Counted from the first letter of the stretch, positions 44,448-54,823 are shown. The stretch: 64,000 nt of DNA from Thalassotalea hakodatensis (GCF_030295995.1 NZ_AP027365.1:3690066-3754065); one strand, 5' to 3'. Numbers and translations: made by a program. Notes: a model not told the origin generated them from the letters alone.

Positions 44448-46775
44448 CTACTCACCAAATAAACGTTCTAACCAGGTTTCCTTTTTCTTTTGTGGTTGGG
44501 GTTCTAAACAAGAGTGTTGCATAGATAAACCACGAGAAATTGCAGGCATTTCGATGTTCTGCTGACAATCAACAGCCATTGCCAAGCCTGTTTTGGCATC
44601 AAACGATAGCCATTCAATATCGCTAGGTACTGAAGTATGTTTACTTTTTGCACCATAGCTATTTAAGAAGTCTGCAAACAGTACTAACGCGCCTGAACTT
44701 CCTGTCAGTGTGGTTTCTTTATTATCATCTCTACCAATCCACGTGGTAATTAGGTGCTGTTGGTCATAGCCAACAAACCAACTATCACGTTGATCATTCG
44801 TAGTTCCTGTTTTACCCGCTAATGTCGCGTCTTTGATACGCCAAGCGAGTGATTTAGCCGTGCCTTCAGTCGTGACTTTCGTTAACGCATAATCAACTAA
44901 ATAACTGGCTTGTTCAGAAAAATAGGGCGTTGGCTCAGCAAAAAATTCATATAAGGTTTCGCCTTGGGCTGAGGTTATTTTCTCAACCGCATGGCTTTGC
45001 ACCGCATATCCTTGATTAGCAATAGGCAAATAAAACTGACTTACCTGATAAGGCGACATATTGATCGAACCTAGAAGCATTGAAGGGCGGAGAGTTATAT
45101 CACGGTCATAGCCAAGCAAATGCACAATTTCAGCTACACTTTCTAAGCCAAGATCCATCCCTAAATTTATCGTCGGTATGTTAAGCGATCTAACTAAACT
45201 GTCTAATAAAGATACTTGTCCTCGAAACTTACCGTCATAGTTTTTAGGCTGCCAAACTTCACCATTATCGGTTGTAAAACTAATTTCAGAGTCGTCTAAA
45301 ATGGTGGCTAATTGATAGTCTTGATACCGTTCCAGTGCTGCGATATATATAGCTGGTTTGATTAGCGAACCTATTGGGCGTTTAGCATTTAATGCACGAT
45401 TAAAACCTGCATAACCACTTTCTTTACCGCCTACAATACCTTTTACAGCACCGGTTGTGCGTTCTGTGACAATCATCGCTGCTTCAAGTTCGTGCGTTTG
45501 ACTCTCAGCTAAAGCCGCTAACTGTTGCTCAACCTTTTTTTCTAGCAATGTTTGTGTGTAAAGTGAAAATTCGGTAAACACTCGAATGCCAGAGGCCTGC
45601 ATGTTAGGGGGTAGTAGCTCGCCCAACTCTTTTTTGACTAATTGCAAGTATGCAGGAAACTTCTGTTTGTTTTTCACTAATCGTCTAGATTTTCGTACAG
45701 AAAGTTCACTCTTAATCGCAGCGAGATATTCAGGCTTGGTCAAATATTCTTGTTCAAACATCAACGTTAATACTAAATCACGACGTTTTTTTACCCGTTC
45801 AGCGTAGCGCCAAGGATCATAGTAGCTCGGACCTTTTATAACACCTACTAGCGTAGCCATTTGTTCATCTGATAGCTGTGCTACACTTTTACCAAAATAA
45901 AACTCAGCAGCTAATCCAAAACCATAAATACCATTTGCAAAGTGTTGCCCCAAGTAAACTTCATTTATATACGCTTCAAGTAATTGATCTTTGCTGTAAC
46001 GGTATTCAAGCAATAAGGCCATAATCGCTTCATTAACTTTACGCCAAATCGTTTTTTCACGCGATAAATACATGTTTTTTACAAGTTGCTGAGTCAGTGT
46101 ACTACCACCTTGCACGGTTCTTCCTGCACGAATATTTTTATAAAGCGCGCGTAAAATACCCACTGGCGAAATACCCGCATGATGATAAAAATCACGATCT
46201 TCAACTAATAACAACGTATCTAGCAACCGTTCAGGCACAGACTGTAATGGTACCAACACACGATCTTCTTTATTTTCAGGAATAATACGATCAATAAGAT
46301 AGGGTTCAAGGTTTACAGAATGTGCTTGCTGTTCATCGAGATATAATTGTTCAACGGTTTGAATATCACCGCTACGTGTTACATCAATCATCACTTTTTG
46401 CGGGTATTCAATGCCTGAACCAAAATCAAAAGCTCGTCGATAAATAATGATCCGCTTGCTAGATAAAGCAAATTGCCCGGGTTTTGTCACTTTCGTTACG
46501 CGACGATAACCCATTAAAGACAATTCCGCTTTTAAGTGGCTAAGGTTAATCTCACTTCCAGGCTGAAATGAATGGATTTTACTATACACTTGAACCGGTA
46601 TTTGCCAACGCTGACCTTCAAATTTGTCGACCACTCTTGCATCAAGATATAAGGTATAGAATGCCAAAATAATGGCAAATAAAAGTGTAAACTTAGCCAG
46701 AAACAAGCTAAATCGCTTTAATTTTGAGCGCTGTTCTGGTGGTGTTTTGCTTGTTACCTTTTTCTCTTTCGACAC
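44448..46775 (-). CDS. mrcB: Penicillin-binding protein 1B
   Basis: 775 residues. A short cytoplasmic tail and one membrane helix (about 23-43) precede the UB2H-type domain (about 60-140). The glycosyltransferase domain follows, with EDRDFYHHAGISP, GGSTLTQQLVKN and the downstream KVNEAIMALLLE. The transpeptidase domain has SxxK in RPIGSLIKP, SxN in RSLNIPTINL and KTGTTNDQRDSWF. It polymerises and cross-links peptidoglycan. The LpoA gene in the same window serves the other bifunctional enzyme, PBP1a. Confidence 0.95.
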   Translation of the reverse strand: MSKEKKVTSKTPPEQRSKLKRFSLFLAKFTLLFAIILAFYTLYLDARVVDKFEGQRWQIPVQVYSKIHSFQPGSEINLSHLKAELSLMGYRRVTKVTKPGQFALSSKRIIIYRRAFDFGSGIEYPQKVMIDVTRSGDIQTVEQLYLDEQQAHSVNLEPYLIDRIIPENKEDRVLVPLQSVPERLLDTLLLVEDRDFYHHAGISPVGILRALYKNIRAGRTVQGGSTLTQQLVKNMYLSREKTIWRKVNEAIMALLLEYRYSKDQLLEAYINEVYLGQHFANGIYGFGLAAEFYFGKSVAQLSDEQMATLVGVIKGPSYYDPWRYAERVKKRRDLVLTLMFEQEYLTKPEYLAAIKSELSVRKSRRLVKNKQKFPAYLQLVKKELGELLPPNMQASGIRVFTEFSLYTQTLLEKKVEQQLAALAESQTHELEAAMIVTERTTGAVKGIVGGKESGYAGFNRALNAKRPIGSLIKPAIYIAALERYQDYQLATILDDSEISFTTDNGEVWQPKNYDGKFRGQVSLLDSLVRSLNIPTINLGMDLGLESVAEIVHLLGYDRDITLRPSMLLGSINMSPYQVSQFYLPIANQGYAVQSHAVEKITSAQGETLYEFFAEPTPYFSEQASYLVDYALTKVTTEGTAKSLAWRIKDATLAGKTGTTNDQRDSWFVGYDQQHLITTWIGRDDNKETTLTGSSGALVLFADFLNSYGAKSKHTSVPSDIEWLSFDAKTGLAMAVDCQQNIEMPAISRGLSMQHSCLEPQPQKKKETWLERLFGE

Positions 46776-46787
46776 ACTAAAACCTAA

Positions 46788-47849
46788 TTACTCATCGTCT
46801 TCGTTGTTTGATACTTTATTATTGCTCGACTTTAACCGCTGTCTAAACTTAGCCTTAGCTAACATTTGCATATCTTCCACTTGATCACTCTCGTCAATTA
46901 TTTCGCGGCCTAAAAAGGTTTCAATCGCATCTTCTAAGGTAACAATACCCGCAGTTTGCCCGAAATGATCTTCCACAAGAAAAATATGTTCATGGCGTTT
47001 TATAAAAAAATCAAGCAAGGGTAATACCGGTAAGCTTTCTGAAATTCGATGTAAAGGTTGTTTAATATCAACCAGTAACGTGTCGCCATTTCCTTGTCTT
47101 TCTTGTTCGTAGAGTGTCCCTTTAATAATTAAGCCGGTTATATTGTCGATTGAACCGCTATAAACAGGTATACGGGTAAAACTTGCTGTTTGCTCTGCAG
47201 CCAAAGCAGCAGAAATGGTCATGTTTTCATCAAGAGCATGCACAACGCTTCTTGGTGTTAATATATCACCGGCTTTAACCTCTCTAAGGGTAAGAATATT
47301 TTCAACCAATTGGTTTTCTTGGTAAAAAAGTGAACCATCTTTATGCCCTAATGCTGCAAAAGCGCGAATTTCATCTCGCGATACCACATCCGTTTTATTT
47401 TTATCAAACATACGCGTGAGCAACGATGAAAACCACACCAGAGGATAAACAACTTTCACGAGAAAATTGATGATATAAGCCGAAGGGATCGCCAAGTTAC
47501 GCCAAAATTTAGCGCCAATTGTTTTTGGAATAATTTCTGAAAAGTATAATATTGCTAAGGTTAATAAAAACGCGATTAAGGTTTCTTTTTCTTCACCAAA
47601 AACTCTAATGGCTTGAGCACCAACACCTGCTGCACCCATAGTATGAGCGAATGTATTAAGGATCAAAATACTAGAAATCGATTTATCTATATTGTCTTTC
47701 ACATGACTGAGTACTTTGCCACCAAGCGGTTTGTCTTTTTGAATATTTTCTACGAAACTTGGCGTTACCGATAGCAGCACAGCTTCAAGAATAGAACATA
47801 AAAACGACACACCTATTGCTATTGCCAAGTATGTGAGAAGTAAAGTCAT
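46788..47849 (-). CDS. CNNM/DUF21 membrane protein with CBS domain pair
   Basis: 353 residues. The N-terminal DUF21/CNNM region has about four helices (1-150). A CBS pair follows (about 195-320, TLYEQ and the GIVTLEDAIETFLG end motif). The C-terminal CorC/HlyC domain usual in larger relatives is missing, so this is the short form. Members are linked to magnesium/cobalt export or sodium-driven ion transport. It lies 12 bp after mrcB on the same strand, upstream in transcription order, so it may share its transcript. Confidence 0.85.
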   Translation of the reverse strand: MTLLLTYLAIAIGVSFLCSILEAVLLSVTPSFVENIQKDKPLGGKVLSHVKDNIDKSISSILILNTFAHTMGAAGVGAQAIRVFGEEKETLIAFLLTLAILYFSEIIPKTIGAKFWRNLAIPSAYIINFLVKVVYPLVWFSSLLTRMFDKNKTDVVSRDEIRAFAALGHKDGSLFYQENQLVENILTLREVKAGDILTPRSVVHALDENMTISAALAAEQTASFTRIPVYSGSIDNITGLIIKGTLYEQERQGNGDTLLVDIKQPLHRISESLPVLPLLDFFIKRHEHIFLVEDHFGQTAGIVTLEDAIETFLGREIIDESDQVEDMQMLAKAKFRQRLKSSNNKVSNNEDDE

Positions 47850-48098
47850 AAATATTGCACGTTGAAAACATTAAAAAATAATCGATGATTGTAAACTAGC
47901 TGGCAATGCATTCCTATGTTTTCATCATATTTAGCCATAAATCCGATGATTCCCTCCTCACGCTCATTAAAATAATTTGTTCTGAAACTGTTTAGTTATT
48001 ACTTTTTAGTCAAAGTCTAGCAATTTAAACGCTTATTACTATGCAATAACTCTAGAAATGTATAAGCTAGCCTCAAATTCTCTCAAAGTACATTTGCT

Positions 48099-48587
48099 AT
48101 GGAAAAATACGAAGAACTGCTCGTTGCGATCAGAAGAGTGATCAGAGCGATTGATTTGCATTCTAAGCAATTAAATAAGTCAGCTGGGCTAACTGGGCCG
48201 CAACTGCTGATCATGCAAGAAATCGCCCGTGTTAAAGGGGTTACAGCGAGTCAAATTGCAAAAAATATTAATTTAAGTGCTGCTACGGTCACGAATATAC
48301 TTGATAGATTAGAAAATAGATCACTCATAGAGCGAGTAAGAAGCACTGAGGACAAACGTCGGGTTAGCTTGTTTTTATCTGATAGTGGTCGAGAAACCTT
48401 AATCAATGCGCCGCAACCACTGCAACAACACTTTATTCAGAAGTTTTGTCATTTAGAGCAATGGGAGCAATCTTTATTGTTGTCGTCAATGCAACGTATT
48501 GCAACCATGATGGACGCCAACGAAATAGATGCATCTCCGATGTTAGAACTTGACTTAATGCAGGCTGATATCAACAAAACGCTATAA
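48099..48587 (+). CDS. MarR-family transcriptional regulator
   Basis: 162 residues. The winged helix-turn-helix at about 28-105 includes LTGPQLLIMQEIARVKGVTAS, NINLSAATVTNILDRLE and the wing EDKRRVSLFLSDSG. The N- and C-terminal helices form the dimer interface. It is divergent from the CNNM-like gene and convergent with glnD. Its target is not known. Confidence 0.88.
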   Translation: MEKYEELLVAIRRVIRAIDLHSKQLNKSAGLTGPQLLIMQEIARVKGVTASQIAKNINLSAATVTNILDRLENRSLIERVRSTEDKRRVSLFLSDSGRETLINAPQPLQQHFIQKFCHLEQWEQSLLLSSMQRIATMMDANEIDASPMLELDLMQADINKTL

Positions 48588-48595
48588 ACGATAAT

Positions 48596-48636
48596 TTGCT
48601 AAATTGATTAATTAGGTGTTTTGATCAATTTAGCAA
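48596..48636. terminator. Terminator between the convergent MarR gene and glnD
   Basis: TTGCTAAATTGAT (48596-48608) and ATCAATTTAGCAA (48624-48636) are a perfect 13-bp stem with a 15-nt loop. It is placed nine bases after the MarR-type stop and 41 bases before the glnD stop. Confidence 0.7.
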
Positions 48637-48677
48637 TTCATGACTGACAACTCGTTATACATAATATACGCGCCGAT

Positions 48678-51251
48678 CTAAAACGCTATTTTTTCTTCGA
48701 TCAATTTAACAATGTCATCAGAGTCTAAACTCGAGATTGATTGATCTTCACTATTCGAAATAAGAAAAACATTATCATTACATTCGCCTAGCTGACTTAT
48801 TTTTGCTGAATGAATGGTAAACCCTTGTTCATTAAATACTTCACAAATCTGTTCAATATAGCCGGGATCATCCAAGGCGTTAATTTTAATCAGTGATTTG
48901 TCTTTATCTGGATAAGGTAATACCTCAATATTCGGATCTTGTTCAAAGGTCTCAACGTACATAGGCGCTTTGATTGCTTTACCGGTATCACCAGTATTCA
49001 AAATATCTTTAACTCTTTGCACAATGGCGTTTAATCTAAATTCATCATCAACAACATCGTCAGATTCACTGAGTAGCTGAAAGACTTCAATAACATTATC
49101 ATCTTGAGTTGTCAGCATGTTTGCTTCTTTGACGCGAAGTTTTGCCTTAGAAAGCACTTTAAAGATATCGGAAAATAATTGATCCCTGTCAGGGGTATAA
49201 ACGACTAAGGTCGTAAAGCCAAGATCATTTGAGTTACATAAAAATACATGATGTTCTTTATTAAAATTACTCATAATGTTTTCGGTAATTTCAACAATGT
49301 GTTCAACACAATTGGCAGTGAAAAACTCGCTCGGAAGCTTTTTCCACCATAATTCAACTTTTGCAATATCAACATCACTACAGAGTTGACTTTTCGCGCT
49401 GGCTTTCTTCTCGCTAATTAACGTTCTCGCTTCAAAAACATTGTTTGTGCCTTTTGCGATTGTTTTCTTTAAACCTTTATAAAGAAGTGATAATTGATAT
49501 TCTATCCAAGGGTTCCAAGCACTTTCATTTGTTGCCATTAAATCAGCAACGGTAAAACATAATAACGAATCAAGCTTTTCTTTCGAGGAGATGGTTTTTG
49601 CAAGTTTTTGAAAAATAATGGGATCATTTAAATCACTTTGCTTACATACATCAAGCATTAACGTTTGGTTTTTTACCAACCAGAACACCAGTTGAATGGA
49701 TTTTTCATCGAGCTGATGAAAAGTAGCAAACTCTTTCGCTTGCATCGCACTGAGCTCGTGATCTTCATCAGTTTGACGACCCGATAAATGGTGACATAAA
49801 GTCGCCAAACGTAAAGGAAGTTTGTTAGGAATTTTTTGATAGGATTTAACGGGAAAACTGTCTTTTTCATGATGTTTTTCAAAAGCACCAAGATAAGCTA
49901 ACGCTTTAAACGCATGTTCATCAACTGTATAGGCATTATGCATGTCAAATTGCATTTGCCCTTCGATTAGCTGCCAGTGAGAAAAATATACCGACAAAAT
50001 ACCATAACGATGCATTAAGCCTAATGCTTGCTCGAATCCATCAGTTTTGGATAGAAGCTCGATAAATTCATCTCTACACCCTTGATAATCTTGTAGTTCC
50101 CCAAGTAATGAACGCCTTACATTTCTTAATGCCCTAAGCGTCTTAGGCGTAATACCCGTGATAGCATCTATGTCTGATATCAACCTAAACATACGGATAA
50201 CTTGTTTCTTTTCAATAAATAAGTTTTTATCTTCTACATCAATCAAGCTACCTATTCTTCTAAAGCCGCTATCAAGTTGCTTTACGTTATTAACACGAGA
50301 AAATGACGTATGCTCGATTGTTAAGGTGTCTAAAATTAATTGGTTTAATTCACGAATGCGGGTCATGGCGCGAAACAGTTGACGCATCATACGCTCGATG
50401 GCTTGTTGGCTGTTCTCACCATCACCAAAGCCTAACATACTTGCTACGTCAGCTTGATGTTCAAACAACAATTGTTCTACCGATGACTCTGCAACCGTAT
50501 GCAATGCCCATCGCACGCGACAAACAAAATCAAACGCTTCTTTTAGCTCAATTTGTTCGTCTGCCAATAACAGCTTAGTACCGCTAAACACCTCTGAATA
50601 GCCCAACCCGTAAAACTTTTGCGCAACCCACAAAATGCTTTGTACATCGCGCATGCCACCGGGGTGATTTTTTAAATTAGGCTCTAAAAATAAGGCGGTA
50701 TTTTTTGCTTTTACATGACGTGCTTTTTGTTCTTCAAGCTTTTCTTCGAAAAATTGTTGATGAGTCCATAAATCTTCGCTATGCATTAATTGATTAATAG
50801 CCAGTGCATGCTCGGCTGGCCCAGTAATCCTTCTGATATCAAGTAAATTGGTTGCTACAGTAACATCTTGCTTTACTTGTTTTTTAGTTTCATCAATAGT
50901 TCTTACTGATTGGCCAATGTCAGAACCTAAATCCCATAACTTAGTTAAAAAACCAGATAAGGCAGCTTGCTGTTGTTGGCTTATTTTTTTATCGATAATG
51001 ATCGCTAAGTCAATGTCAGAACCCGGGTGTAATGATGCTCGTCCATACCCGCCAACAGCATTTAGCGAGATGGGGGCATCCACTAAGCCAAAGTGTCGCC
51101 ATAATTCGGTAAGTACTTCATCAAAAAAGTAAGCTCGTTCTGTTAACAAGCCTTGAATTGCATCTGTCATAAAGCGACAGTTAAGCACTTCGTCTTTACC
51201 TTTAATGACTTTTTTAAGCGTTAAAGCATCGGGTAGGGTTGTGAATTGCAT
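48678..51251 (-). CDS. glnD: GlnD-like PII uridylyltransferase with altered HD motif
   Basis: 857 residues. The nucleotidyltransferase domain is intact: GGYGRASLHPGSDIDL near residues 66-81 with both catalytic Asp. The C-terminal half has two ACT domains (about 690-770 and 790-855) that sense glutamine. In the middle, the HD domain that removes UMP from PII should read His-Asp followed by Lys-Gly. Here residues 486-488 are Cys-His-His, followed by LSGRQTDEDH. The expected Asp is replaced by His, so the removing activity may be weakened or lost. It is transcribed with the AblB-like gene upstream. Confidence 0.9.
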   Translation of the reverse strand: MQFTTLPDALTLKKVIKGKDEVLNCRFMTDAIQGLLTERAYFFDEVLTELWRHFGLVDAPISLNAVGGYGRASLHPGSDIDLAIIIDKKISQQQQAALSGFLTKLWDLGSDIGQSVRTIDETKKQVKQDVTVATNLLDIRRITGPAEHALAINQLMHSEDLWTHQQFFEEKLEEQKARHVKAKNTALFLEPNLKNHPGGMRDVQSILWVAQKFYGLGYSEVFSGTKLLLADEQIELKEAFDFVCRVRWALHTVAESSVEQLLFEHQADVASMLGFGDGENSQQAIERMMRQLFRAMTRIRELNQLILDTLTIEHTSFSRVNNVKQLDSGFRRIGSLIDVEDKNLFIEKKQVIRMFRLISDIDAITGITPKTLRALRNVRRSLLGELQDYQGCRDEFIELLSKTDGFEQALGLMHRYGILSVYFSHWQLIEGQMQFDMHNAYTVDEHAFKALAYLGAFEKHHEKDSFPVKSYQKIPNKLPLRLATLCHHLSGRQTDEDHELSAMQAKEFATFHQLDEKSIQLVFWLVKNQTLMLDVCKQSDLNDPIIFQKLAKTISSKEKLDSLLCFTVADLMATNESAWNPWIEYQLSLLYKGLKKTIAKGTNNVFEARTLISEKKASAKSQLCSDVDIAKVELWWKKLPSEFFTANCVEHIVEITENIMSNFNKEHHVFLCNSNDLGFTTLVVYTPDRDQLFSDIFKVLSKAKLRVKEANMLTTQDDNVIEVFQLLSESDDVVDDEFRLNAIVQRVKDILNTGDTGKAIKAPMYVETFEQDPNIEVLPYPDKDKSLIKINALDDPGYIEQICEVFNEQGFTIHSAKISQLGECNDNVFLISNSEDQSISSLDSDDIVKLIEEKIAF

Positions 51252-51259
51252 TGTGTTCT

Positions 51260-52078
51260 CTATAATCGCTTAAACCAAGTATTTAGGCTATCTAACTCAC
51301 CATCTACCAATGATTCATTTTTTAATCGCCCACCAAACTCAAATCCTTGTTCAACACATATTGCGTTAATGGCAAGACTGCTTGCTGGTACAATGGTAAA
51401 GGCAGTTGTACACTTTAATGCTTTAAAGTGTTGTTCCATTTCTGTGATTAAATTGATCAATAACTGCCAAACATCAAATTCAGCACTTACTATAAAGTCA
51501 GAAAACTCAACCACTTGCTGTGATTCATCATAGCTTGCTGTGGCGGTTGCGACAATTTTGTCGTTCGATTGGGCAAAAAATTTATGATGCGTGTCATGAT
51601 CAGCAATTGAATGCTCACGCCCCGTAAACACTAACTTGTCTTTGCTTTCTACGTTAGTGCGAACTGTATTTGTACCAACCGTGACACGATCAAAACTAAA
51701 ATCAGTTAATTTATTTTTTTTACTAATGTAGGCCTTTTCAAGCACTTTATCGTGAATTGTCGCAAGATGATTTTTATGGTGTTTATCGTTAAGGTAATAA
51801 ACAACATAAAAAGCATCTTGTAAACCATAATAGGCCATTATCGAGGCTTCAACCTTAAAGCCATGTTGAAAAAAATAAATCGCTTGGGACTCATTTACCT
51901 TAATGCTGATTTTTGCTGCATTTATTTGATACGAATAACGCATTACCATTTCAACAAAAACTGATAAATCTATCGTTCCAAGGTCATCAATCAATACGGT
52001 ATTTGCATCATGATCGTAAACAAAATCAATACTTTCTTCTTTTGCTAACTCTTCAAAACTAAGTGGTTTTATACTCAT
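51260..52078 (-). CDS. AblB-like N-acetyltransferase (beta-lysine acetyltransferase family)
   Basis: 272 residues. The first half ends AIYFFQHGFKVEASIMAYYGLQDAF, the same layout as the AblB family (YF-GF-EA-I--YY-G-DA). The second half ends with AINAICVEQGFEFGGRLKNES followed by LDSLNTWFKRL, like the AblB C-terminus. AblB acetylates beta-lysine to form the osmolyte N-epsilon-acetyl-beta-lysine. No lysine 2,3-aminomutase gene (ablA) is near, so it is either an orphan or a divergent GNAT with another amine substrate. It precedes glnD by only nine bases. Confidence 0.65.
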   Translation of the reverse strand: MSIKPLSFEELAKEESIDFVYDHDANTVLIDDLGTIDLSVFVEMVMRYSYQINAAKISIKVNESQAIYFFQHGFKVEASIMAYYGLQDAFYVVYYLNDKHHKNHLATIHDKVLEKAYISKKNKLTDFSFDRVTVGTNTVRTNVESKDKLVFTGREHSIADHDTHHKFFAQSNDKIVATATASYDESQQVVEFSDFIVSAEFDVWQLLINLITEMEQHFKALKCTTAFTIVPASSLAINAICVEQGFEFGGRLKNESLVDGELDSLNTWFKRL

Positions 52079-52287
52079 AATATTAATGTATTTCGCTCCT
52101 GACCCAAAAATTAATTAGAACTCTTATTATTTAAATAGTAACAAATGGTCAAAAAATAGCAAACAGGACTAGGCTGAAAAGCGCTCAAAACGAGCTTTAT
52201 AATATTAATTCCATTTATGAGGTGTCTGGTTAATTTAATTATTACTCTAATGATTCACGAAAAACCACCTTAAAAATCCAACACCTG
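52079..52287. other. Short gap between hrpB and the AblB-like gene
   Basis: 209 bp of AT-rich DNA holding the promoter of the AblB-like/glnD unit and, at the right end, a small hairpin (ACCTG at 52283-52287 with CAGGT at 52293-52297) overlapping the hrpB stop. No other structure was recognised. Confidence 0.4.
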
Positions 52288-54789
52288 TTAAGCAGGTTTT
52301 TGCTTAATAGAACGTCCTGGTTTTTCTTCTAAGGGCTTTTCTGGCCATCGGTGTTTGGGGTACTTTCCACGCATGTCTTTAGCTACATCGAAATAGGAAG
52401 ATTGCCAAAAATGCCTCAAATCACTCGTGGTTTGTATAGGTCGACGAGCTGGAGATAACAACTCAAAGCGTAACGGCACTTGCTGCATTGCGAGTTTAGG
52501 TGTTTCAAGCTGACCAAACATTTCTTGTAAAATCACTGCAACGGTTGGTCCTTGCGATTCATCATAGCGAATTAACACCTGTTTATTGCTAGGCGTTTGA
52601 TAATGTATCGGCGCATTTTCATCCATAAACTGCTGTTGCTGCCAATCTAAGTTAGCAATCAGTAGTGGATATATTTCTAGCTGTTTAAGGGCCTTTAAAC
52701 TATTAATATTATTCAGATAAGGAATAAGCCAATCTTCTATCGTAGAAAGTAAGTGTTGTTCAGATATTTGAGGAAAGGTATCTAATTGTTGACCTAACCA
52801 TTGAGCTCTTGTCAGCCATGACCGACACCGTGACGACCAATTTAAAAAGCATAACCCTTCTTGTTGAAGAATATCTTTTAGGCAAGTAGAAAAATGTTCT
52901 TGTGATAAAGCACCATTATTTTCTTCTACAATCGTTAATGCCTTATAGTAAGTTTTACTAATGCTATGAATGGCATTTTTTTTGTTATCGAGCCTGAATT
53001 GTGTCTCTTCTCGTAAATCGTTCTGTAAAATTGTTGGTAGCTGTGATGACATTACCGGCAGTGCTGAAAATACTTTGCCGTCTTTGTTTTTTCCATCACA
53101 GTGACAAACGATCAACCATGTTTCACCTCGCAAAGCATCACTTTCATTAAGCGAAACTCCTCGACCATTAGCCAATAAATATCGTTCTCCTTGTTTATCT
53201 CGCGCCTTCGCAAGCCGTTCAGGAAAAGCAAAAAATAATAGTTGTGCAGCACATTCTCTAAAGCTATTAATACCTATGTATGTGCGTGCCAACTCTACTG
53301 ACAATTTATTCGCAAAGTTTTTGGCAAGTTTAGCTACTTGCTCTAAAGCAGAACGATTCACTCCCGTAGGTATCAACTGCTGCTGTAAATATTCAGACAC
53401 CACAAGAAATCTCGTTGTAATATCTACATTTTGCGACGAAATAAAAATATCTCTTTCAGACAAAAGAGCAGCAAGTAAACAAGCTATGGCAGTTTTTTCT
53501 GGTGAATCGGCTCGTATTAACATACTCGCAAGTCTTGGCTCTACACCTAGCAATAATGCCTGTTGCCCTAACCCCGTAATTTTATTGCCGCTATCGACAA
53601 AACCTAACGATTGGTTCAACTCACTCGCGACATCAAAATGATATTTCGCCGGTTCAGATAACCAATTTACATCTTGATGTTGCGTGATACCCCAAGCAGA
53701 CAGCTCAAGCACAAAGCTTGTGAGTTCTGCGTTTAATACTTCTTCTGGTTGATAGTCAGCTAACCGTTGCTGCTCACTCTCAGACCATAACCGGATACAT
53801 TTACCCGCAGTTAGCCTGCCAGCTCTACCAGCTCTTTGACTCGCTGAAGCTTTTGCTATGTTGATAGTATCGAGCCTAGATAAGCCACTTTTTACATCAA
53901 AACTTAATACTTTCTCAAGCCCAGAATCTATCACAGTAGTGATACCTTCGATTGTTAAACTAGTTTCTGCAATATTGGTAGCAAAAATAACCCTTCTTTG
54001 ATGTGAGTCTTTCCTTGTTAATACCAACGACTGCTGAGCAAGAGGTAAGCCACCGTATAAAGGGAGTAAATCTACCGGTGTTTCCAGCACTTGTTCTGCT
54101 GCAGCTATGCATCGTTTGATATCTGCTTGTCCTGGTAAAAATACAAGAATATCCCCTTGCTTTTCATCTTCAAGTTCACGCTTTACTACAGATAATACAG
54201 TTTCGGTGAGATAACGGCTGCGTTGTCCATTATATTCAATAGCTACAGGGAAACTTCTACCAGGGCATGACATCACTGGCGCATGATGTAGGTAGCTTGA
54301 AACTTGTTGAGTATCAATCGTTGCTGACATCACCAACAGTTTTAATGTTTCGTTGTAAGCGTCTTGAACTTCTAGTGATAAAATTAATGCCAAATCAGCA
54401 TGTAAAGAGCGCTCATGAAATTCATCAAAAATAACCAAGCCAACATCAGATAGTTCTGGATCAGACTGAATTTTTCGTGTTAATACGCCTTCAGTGACAA
54501 TTTCTAAACGCGTGTTGTTAGACACTTTTCGTTCATTTCGGATATGATAACCGATCGTTTGCCCGACTTTTTCACCTATTTTTCCAGCTAAATAATGTGC
54601 AATAGATTTAACCGCAACACGGCGAGGCTCTAGCATGATAATTTTTTTGCTGCCAAACATATCTGAGGCTAATAATGAAAGCGGTACTGCAGTAGATTTA
54701 CCTGCACCAGGCTCTGCCTGTAAGACCACTCGCTTATGTGCTTTTAACATTGTATTAAGCTCGGGCAAAAACTCGTCTATTGGTAGCAA
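52288..54789 (-). CDS. hrpB: ATP-dependent helicase HrpB
   Basis: About 833 residues of the DEAH family. Helicase motifs in order: EPGAGKST (I), EPRRVAV (Ia), DEFHERS (II, DEFH type), MSATI (III), FATNIAETSLT (V) and SQRAGRAGR (VI). The C-terminal HrpB domain ends GKYPKHRWPE. The frame extends to a TTG at 54864, but an extended -10 box (TGATATAAT) at 54832-54824 lies inside that extension. That would make the TTG at 54789 a better start. Neither start has a good ribosome site, so it remains uncertain. RNA-binding or processing role is presumed from the family. Confidence 0.9.
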   Translation of the reverse strand: MLPIDEFLPELNTMLKAHKRVVLQAEPGAGKSTAVPLSLLASDMFGSKKIIMLEPRRVAVKSIAHYLAGKIGEKVGQTIGYHIRNERKVSNNTRLEIVTEGVLTRKIQSDPELSDVGLVIFDEFHERSLHADLALILSLEVQDAYNETLKLLVMSATIDTQQVSSYLHHAPVMSCPGRSFPVAIEYNGQRSRYLTETVLSVVKRELEDEKQGDILVFLPGQADIKRCIAAAEQVLETPVDLLPLYGGLPLAQQSLVLTRKDSHQRRVIFATNIAETSLTIEGITTVIDSGLEKVLSFDVKSGLSRLDTINIAKASASQRAGRAGRLTAGKCIRLWSESEQQRLADYQPEEVLNAELTSFVLELSAWGITQHQDVNWLSEPAKYHFDVASELNQSLGFVDSGNKITGLGQQALLLGVEPRLASMLIRADSPEKTAIACLLAALLSERDIFISSQNVDITTRFLVVSEYLQQQLIPTGVNRSALEQVAKLAKNFANKLSVELARTYIGINSFRECAAQLLFFAFPERLAKARDKQGERYLLANGRGVSLNESDALRGETWLIVCHCDGKNKDGKVFSALPVMSSQLPTILQNDLREETQFRLDNKKNAIHSISKTYYKALTIVEENNGALSQEHFSTCLKDILQQEGLCFLNWSSRCRSWLTRAQWLGQQLDTFPQISEQHLLSTIEDWLIPYLNNINSLKALKQLEIYPLLIANLDWQQQQFMDENAPIHYQTPSNKQVLIRYDESQGPTVAVILQEMFGQLETPKLAMQQVPLRFELLSPARRPIQTTSDLRHFWQSSYFDVAKDMRGKYPKHRWPEKPLEEKPGRSIKQKPA

Positions 54790-54823
54790 TTTTCTGTCAA
54801 TGAGGTTGTAAATGGTTGGCAAA

